Below are positions 5,981 to 9,044 of a stretch of DNA of 9,044 nucleotides, piece by piece; the first letter of the stretch is position 1, and every line of letters starts with the position of its first letter. The notes under the pieces were generated by a model. It ran no database searches and had not been told where the DNA came from. It saw only the letters and a list, made by a program, of their open reading frames with translations. This stretch comes from Hyphomicrobiaceae bacterium. GTDB lineage: Bacteria; Pseudomonadota; Alphaproteobacteria; Rhizobiales; Hyphomicrobiaceae. The stretch spans positions 1 to 9,044 of the forward strand of contig JABSQE010000165.1 of the NCBI GenBank assembly GCA_013214245.1, read 5' to 3'. Both the position numbers and the translations under genes were made by a program.

Positions 5981-6597
5981 TGTCTCTACGCTTGTGATCG
6001 GATTTAGTTTTATTTGATTTTACACTGTCAGTACGTATTAAGAGCATCAGAGATAAGGAATGAATTGAATTTTAATAACATTTTGATTCAATACTGCTAT
6101 TCCCTAGGTGACGGGTAGTCATCGATGTTAGGAAAAGAGTTAGTAATTTGCAGTTTATATATACAATAAACAAATCATGCACAGCAATAGCATAGAATAG
6201 GAAGCAAGAAAACTCTGTAAGATCGTATTGTGGTGTAAAGTTTTAAAAATGCTTAATGAGTGTACAGACTTTTCATATAAAATTATAATAAAACGGTTTG
6301 TTTGAATGTAACCGATAAATAGAGTATTAATTCTATCACTTGTAGATCCTCCGCATCCATACATTGGATGAAAGCATATAATGCATGGGCTGTTTATTAC
6401 TGCAGCTCTTAGTGTAATTTGAATGCTATTTTATTTTTCAATAATTCTTGATTAAGGCATGCTGTAAAGTCGAATTCGGTTATTATCAAGCCAAGCACAA
6501 TGTTAGCACTACTATCAAAGCATTAATTTCAATTTGAATAAAGATTTCAAAACAAGACACTAATTTTATAATATAAATTTATAGCATTATTATTTCT
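5981..6597. other. Gene-free spacer upstream of metC
   Basis: These 617 bp lie between the stop of the GPR-like gene and the metC start, both on the minus strand, so they contain the end of one transcript and the promoter of the next. The DNA is very AT-rich and broken by stops. A 69-codon minus-strand frame (6364-6155) has no ribosome binding site and no recognisable domain. A perfect 12-bp palindrome TATAAATTTATA (6572-6583) sits 14 bp past the GPR-like stop codon, without a G-C stem. I recognise no RNA gene here. A decayed gene or a small RNA cannot be ruled out. Confidence 0.5.
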
Positions 6598-9044
6598 CTA
6601 CATAAGACGTTGAGATGCGTGAGCTAATAATAAGTAAACTCGCCCTGCCTTAGACATCACATGTGACATGGTTAAGGTACCGCTGGTATCACTAAGGTCA
6701 CTTTGGCGCAAAGTTCGCTCGAATCTTTGTACAAATCCATCTACATTTAAACGAAAGTCTGAATTACTTTGGTAACGATATACAATGTCATCAAATAAAT
6801 GACGAGTTTCAGGGATGTAAATACTTCGAACCATAAAACCCCTTTGTCCTTTTTTGAACCGTGACCATATCGCTGATGCCATATCTGGTTCTAAAGCATT
6901 AGCCAAGGAGTTAACGTCAAAATCATTAGCTACTTTATCTAGTTTATCATCAGCAAGATCTGTTTGTTTTGATGTTTTTGATAAACTAGAACTACTTTCA
7001 TCCTCTGGAACACGAGAAAGTAAGTCAGTTAGACTCCATTTCTCACTATGGCTATTCCTAGAGTTTATATGATGGCTGTTTCCTTTAATGGAGTGTTTCG
7101 GTGAACTAACAGAGTCACTTCTTGTTAAAATACTTTTTTGATTTCGATACTTGTTTGAAATACTAGTGTTGGTAATCAGATTGTCATCTTGGCTGTTAGA
7201 CGAGATGGCAGACTGTCCCGGTGAATCCGATCTTGCTTGGTTTCTCTCATTTATTTCCCGTGCAAGTGTATTAGTTAGTGTAGTTAGAGGGATGTCTTTA
7301 CTGCATGAAGCTAATCTAGATTGCGACGGAACAGCTTTTTGTGGTGATTGATCGTAGTTTGCAGGTGTAATTAGGGAGCGAAAATTTGTACGTTGTGCAA
7401 GATCACTTAGTTGATCAATTGCCCTCAACTGTTTTTGTAGCGCATTTCGCATTGCAGCAGCTTTTTCTGTACTCACTTCTGGTAGTTCATCAAATTTTTG
7501 TTTGAGGTAATTTTGCTCATGTGTGAGCTCTTGTGTAGTTTCAGCAGTCTGCTGACGAACTTCTGCTGATCCCTGTGAGAATTGGCTCGATAATTTCCCT
7601 AGACAATCTTTAACTTCCTTAGAAACAGCTGAAAATTCATGCCGCAGGTTTCCAAGCGTCTGGTCAGCTTCGCGCATGGCCTCTAATTTAAGGCGTTGTA
7701 AATTATTAACTGTATTTTGAGCTTGAGCCTCGGTCTCTCTTGTCAAGTCTTGTGTTATAGATTTAGCTTTCTCGTGCGCATGTGACATTGAACCCTCAAG
7801 TTTTTCGCTGTAGTCAGAGAAAATTCCGCCAAGTTCCTCTGTCCGTTGAGACATGCGCTCTAATATTTCATTCATTTCGATGGAGCGATCAGTCAAAGTT
7901 TGATCCATGAGGTAGTTTACAGTTTTGAGAGCATCTGCCGAACGCATGATGGAATTACCTTGACTTTCAAAACGACTACACGCGCTGTTTAGTTTATCTA
8001 AAACATTTTCTGAGACTTTGCGTAACATATCAGCTTGATCAGAAAGTCCCTCGATAGTTTTAATTGATTGGCGAGATATATTTTCACTAGATGTACGAAC
8101 TGTATCGATTCTACGGACTATCGCTTCATCGATTTGAGCAGCGTGTTGATCTACGGCAGCCGTTAACGCATTTGTGCTTTCACCAAGAGCCTCATCAAAC
8201 AGTCGTAATTTCTCACCGAAAGCTTCATCTAAGAGATTAGTGCGCTCAACTAGTCGTGAATCAAGAGCTTCTGTCCTTTCAGCAAAAGTTGTATCTATAG
8301 TACTTGCGTATTCTTTTAGTAATACCTGAATTGTTTTCGTACGGTTTGTAAGCGCTCCGTCAATCTGGTGCGCGGCGTTACCTAAACGATCCTCAAACTG
8401 TTCTATTTTACTCTCAAATTGAGATCCAATCTGACTAACAGATAAACCAAGCTTAGAACTTATTTCCTGTATCGAATTATCAAGTGTTGTGGTGTAGTCT
8501 AGTAACACAGATTTTAGTTTTTCAGTGCTCTCCAATAAAGTTGTTTGAAGCTTTCCAGTACGTCCGCCAACCGCATTTTCAAGTTGTGTGAGATTAGTCT
8601 CTGCTTGCTCAATAACATCTTTAAGTTCTAATTGTTGTTGGCTCATGCGCTCAACTAATAGAGGCACCTCTACACCAAATTGAATAAGAGTATTCCTAAA
8701 GCCATCACCAGTACTTTGCAGAGCGTAACGTTCCCCTGAAAGATCTTGTATAAGGTTTCGGATCTTACGTTCATTATCCTCGTAAGATTTCTCTAACAAA
8801 TTGACTTCATTATGTACTAGTGTTTCTAATTCTCCAGCACGCCCCAAAGCTCTGGTGACTGCGTCGTTCATAAACGACACCTGTCGCCTTACAGCTTGTC
8901 CGAGTGAGGCAACGGACTGCTCAGCAGTTTGATCAGGCTCTGCAAGACGCATCGCGACTTCAGCCATAGCCGTCGATCTCAAATGGAGTTCTTCTGTTCG
9001 CCACATTAAAAACGCTAAAAACCAAAACAGGATGATTGGTCCAA
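6598..9044 (-). CDS. GPR-like large coiled-coil membrane protein (N-terminus outside the window)
   Basis: The frame is open to the window edge. The first ATG inside (9006) is not the start, because 12 residues before it, GPIILFWFLAFL, continue a transmembrane segment running into MWR. Numbering from that Met, there follow a conserved MAEVAMRLAEPD block (14-25), long helical coiled coil (about 60-545) with thirteen contiguous 11-residue repeats (160-302), a Ser/Asn-rich probably disordered linker (about 550-655), a WSLTDLLSRV motif (657-666), and a conserved C-terminal domain (about 696-802) ending GRVYLLLAHASQRLM. This layout resembles the Hyphomicrobiales family of the Agrobacterium Growth Pole Ring protein (often annotated as apolipoprotein-like or kinesin-like), which organises polar growth at the inner membrane. 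The family link is from memory of its features; the role is inferred. The Agrobacterium protein is about 2,100 residues, so this one may be shorter. Confidence 0.75.
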   Translation of the reverse strand, partial: GPIILFWFLAFLMWRTEELHLRSTAMAEVAMRLAEPDQTAEQSVASLGQAVRRQVSFMNDAVTRALGRAGELETLVHNEVNLLEKSYEDNERKIRNLIQDLSGERYALQSTGDGFRNTLIQFGVEVPLLVERMSQQQLELKDVIEQAETNLTQLENAVGGRTGKLQTTLLESTEKLKSVLLDYTTTLDNSIQEISSKLGLSVSQIGSQFESKIEQFEDRLGNAAHQIDGALTNRTKTIQVLLKEYASTIDTTFAERTEALDSRLVERTNLLDEAFGEKLRLFDEALGESTNALTAAVDQHAAQIDEAIVRRIDTVRTSSENISRQSIKTIEGLSDQADMLRKVSENVLDKLNSACSRFESQGNSIMRSADALKTVNYLMDQTLTDRSIEMNEILERMSQRTEELGGIFSDYSEKLEGSMSHAHEKAKSITQDLTRETEAQAQNTVNNLQRLKLEAMREADQTLGNLRHEFSAVSKEVKDCLGKLSSQFSQGSAEVRQQTAETTQELTHEQNYLKQKFDELPEVSTEKAAAMRNALQKQLRAIDQLSDLAQRTNFRSLITPANYDQSPQKAVPSQSRLASCSKDIPLTTLTNTLAREINERNQARSDSPGQSAISSNSQDDNLITNTSISNKYRNQKSILTRSDSVSSPKHSIKGNSHHINSRNSHSEKWSLTDLLSRVPEDESSSSLSKTSKQTDLADDKLDKVANDFDVNSLANALEPDMASAIWSRFKKGQRGFMVRSIYIPETRHLFDDIVYRYQSNSDFRLNVDGFVQRFERTLRQSDLSDTSGTLTMSHVMSKAGRVYLLLAHASQRLM
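8101..8529 (-). repeat. Thirteen tandem 11-residue (hendecad) protein repeats
   Basis: Residues 160-302 of the GPR-like protein (counted from Met at 9006) divide without gaps into thirteen 11-residue units. Most carry a hydrophobic residue at unit positions 1 and 5, for example IDTTFAERTEA, LDSRLVERTNL, LDEAFGEKLRL and FDEALGESTNA. An 11-residue period gives a long right-handed or nearly straight coiled coil, or an apolipoprotein-like amphipathic helix. The DNA units are diverged, so the repeat is old at nucleotide level. Confidence 0.65.

Noticed and set aside
6155..6364. 69-codon minus-strand frame with a hydrophobic tail upstream of metC
   Set aside because: The hydrophobic tail is what AT-rich DNA gives by chance; no ribosome binding site precedes the ATG and no family is recognised.
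6572..6583. Perfect palindrome TATAAATTTATA as terminator of the GPR-like gene
   Set aside because: It has no G-C pairs and no loop, so it cannot form a stable RNA hairpin; probably chance in AT-rich DNA.
1..9044. Defence system, CRISPR array, prophage or biosynthetic cluster
   Set aside because: All sizeable frames fall into housekeeping families or the GPR-like protein; no spaced direct repeats or phage, nuclease or transposase motifs were seen.

Overview
The window reads as chromosomal DNA from an AT-rich alphaproteobacterium of the order Hyphomicrobiales (Rhizobiales), probably a host-associated lineage with a reduced genome. Three things point there: the gene order coaD, two cyclophilin genes, queA, tgt, which is familiar from that order; protein sequences closest in style to it; and a large coiled-coil membrane protein resembling the Growth Pole Ring (GPR) family, tied to polar growth in that group. 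Base composition is AT-rich by eye, more so between genes. I cannot name the genus; Bartonella-like and Liberibacter-like organisms are plausible comparisons only.

Layout. Bases 2-97 hold the 3' end of an unidentified plus-strand reading frame, possibly gyrA by gene order. Then, on the plus strand: a 13-bp inverted repeat (115-158); coaD (178-672), for coenzyme A synthesis; a short spacer with two small inverted repeats; a predicted exported, possibly lipid-anchored cyclophilin (776-1387); a 17-codon leader-like ORF (1443-1496); a cytoplasmic cyclophilin (1501-1974); queA (2041-3120); and tgt (3110-4258), which overlaps queA by 11 bp. A tRNA-Lys(UUU) with its own promoter-like sequence follows (4364-4438). 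On the minus strand are metC (5980-4820) and the C-terminal 814 residues of the GPR-like protein, which enters from beyond base 9044 and stops at 6598. Two gene-free stretches, 4439-4819 and 5981-6597, show no gene I can support.

Function. QueA and TGT are consecutive in tRNA queuosine modification: TGT puts preQ1 into position 34 of GUN-anticodon tRNAs and QueA builds epoxyqueuosine on it. CoaD, MetC and the cyclophilins are ordinary housekeeping functions. I see no mobile element, CRISPR array, defence system or phage gene, and no clearly new multi-gene system. The most notable observation is that this TGT keeps its catalytic and base-binding residues but has lost three of the four residues that bind structural zinc in known TGTs. 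Others are a GPR-like protein that may be much shorter than the Agrobacterium one and carries 13 gap-free 11-residue repeats, a lipobox-like sequence on one cyclophilin, and a short ORF with a good ribosome binding site just before the other.
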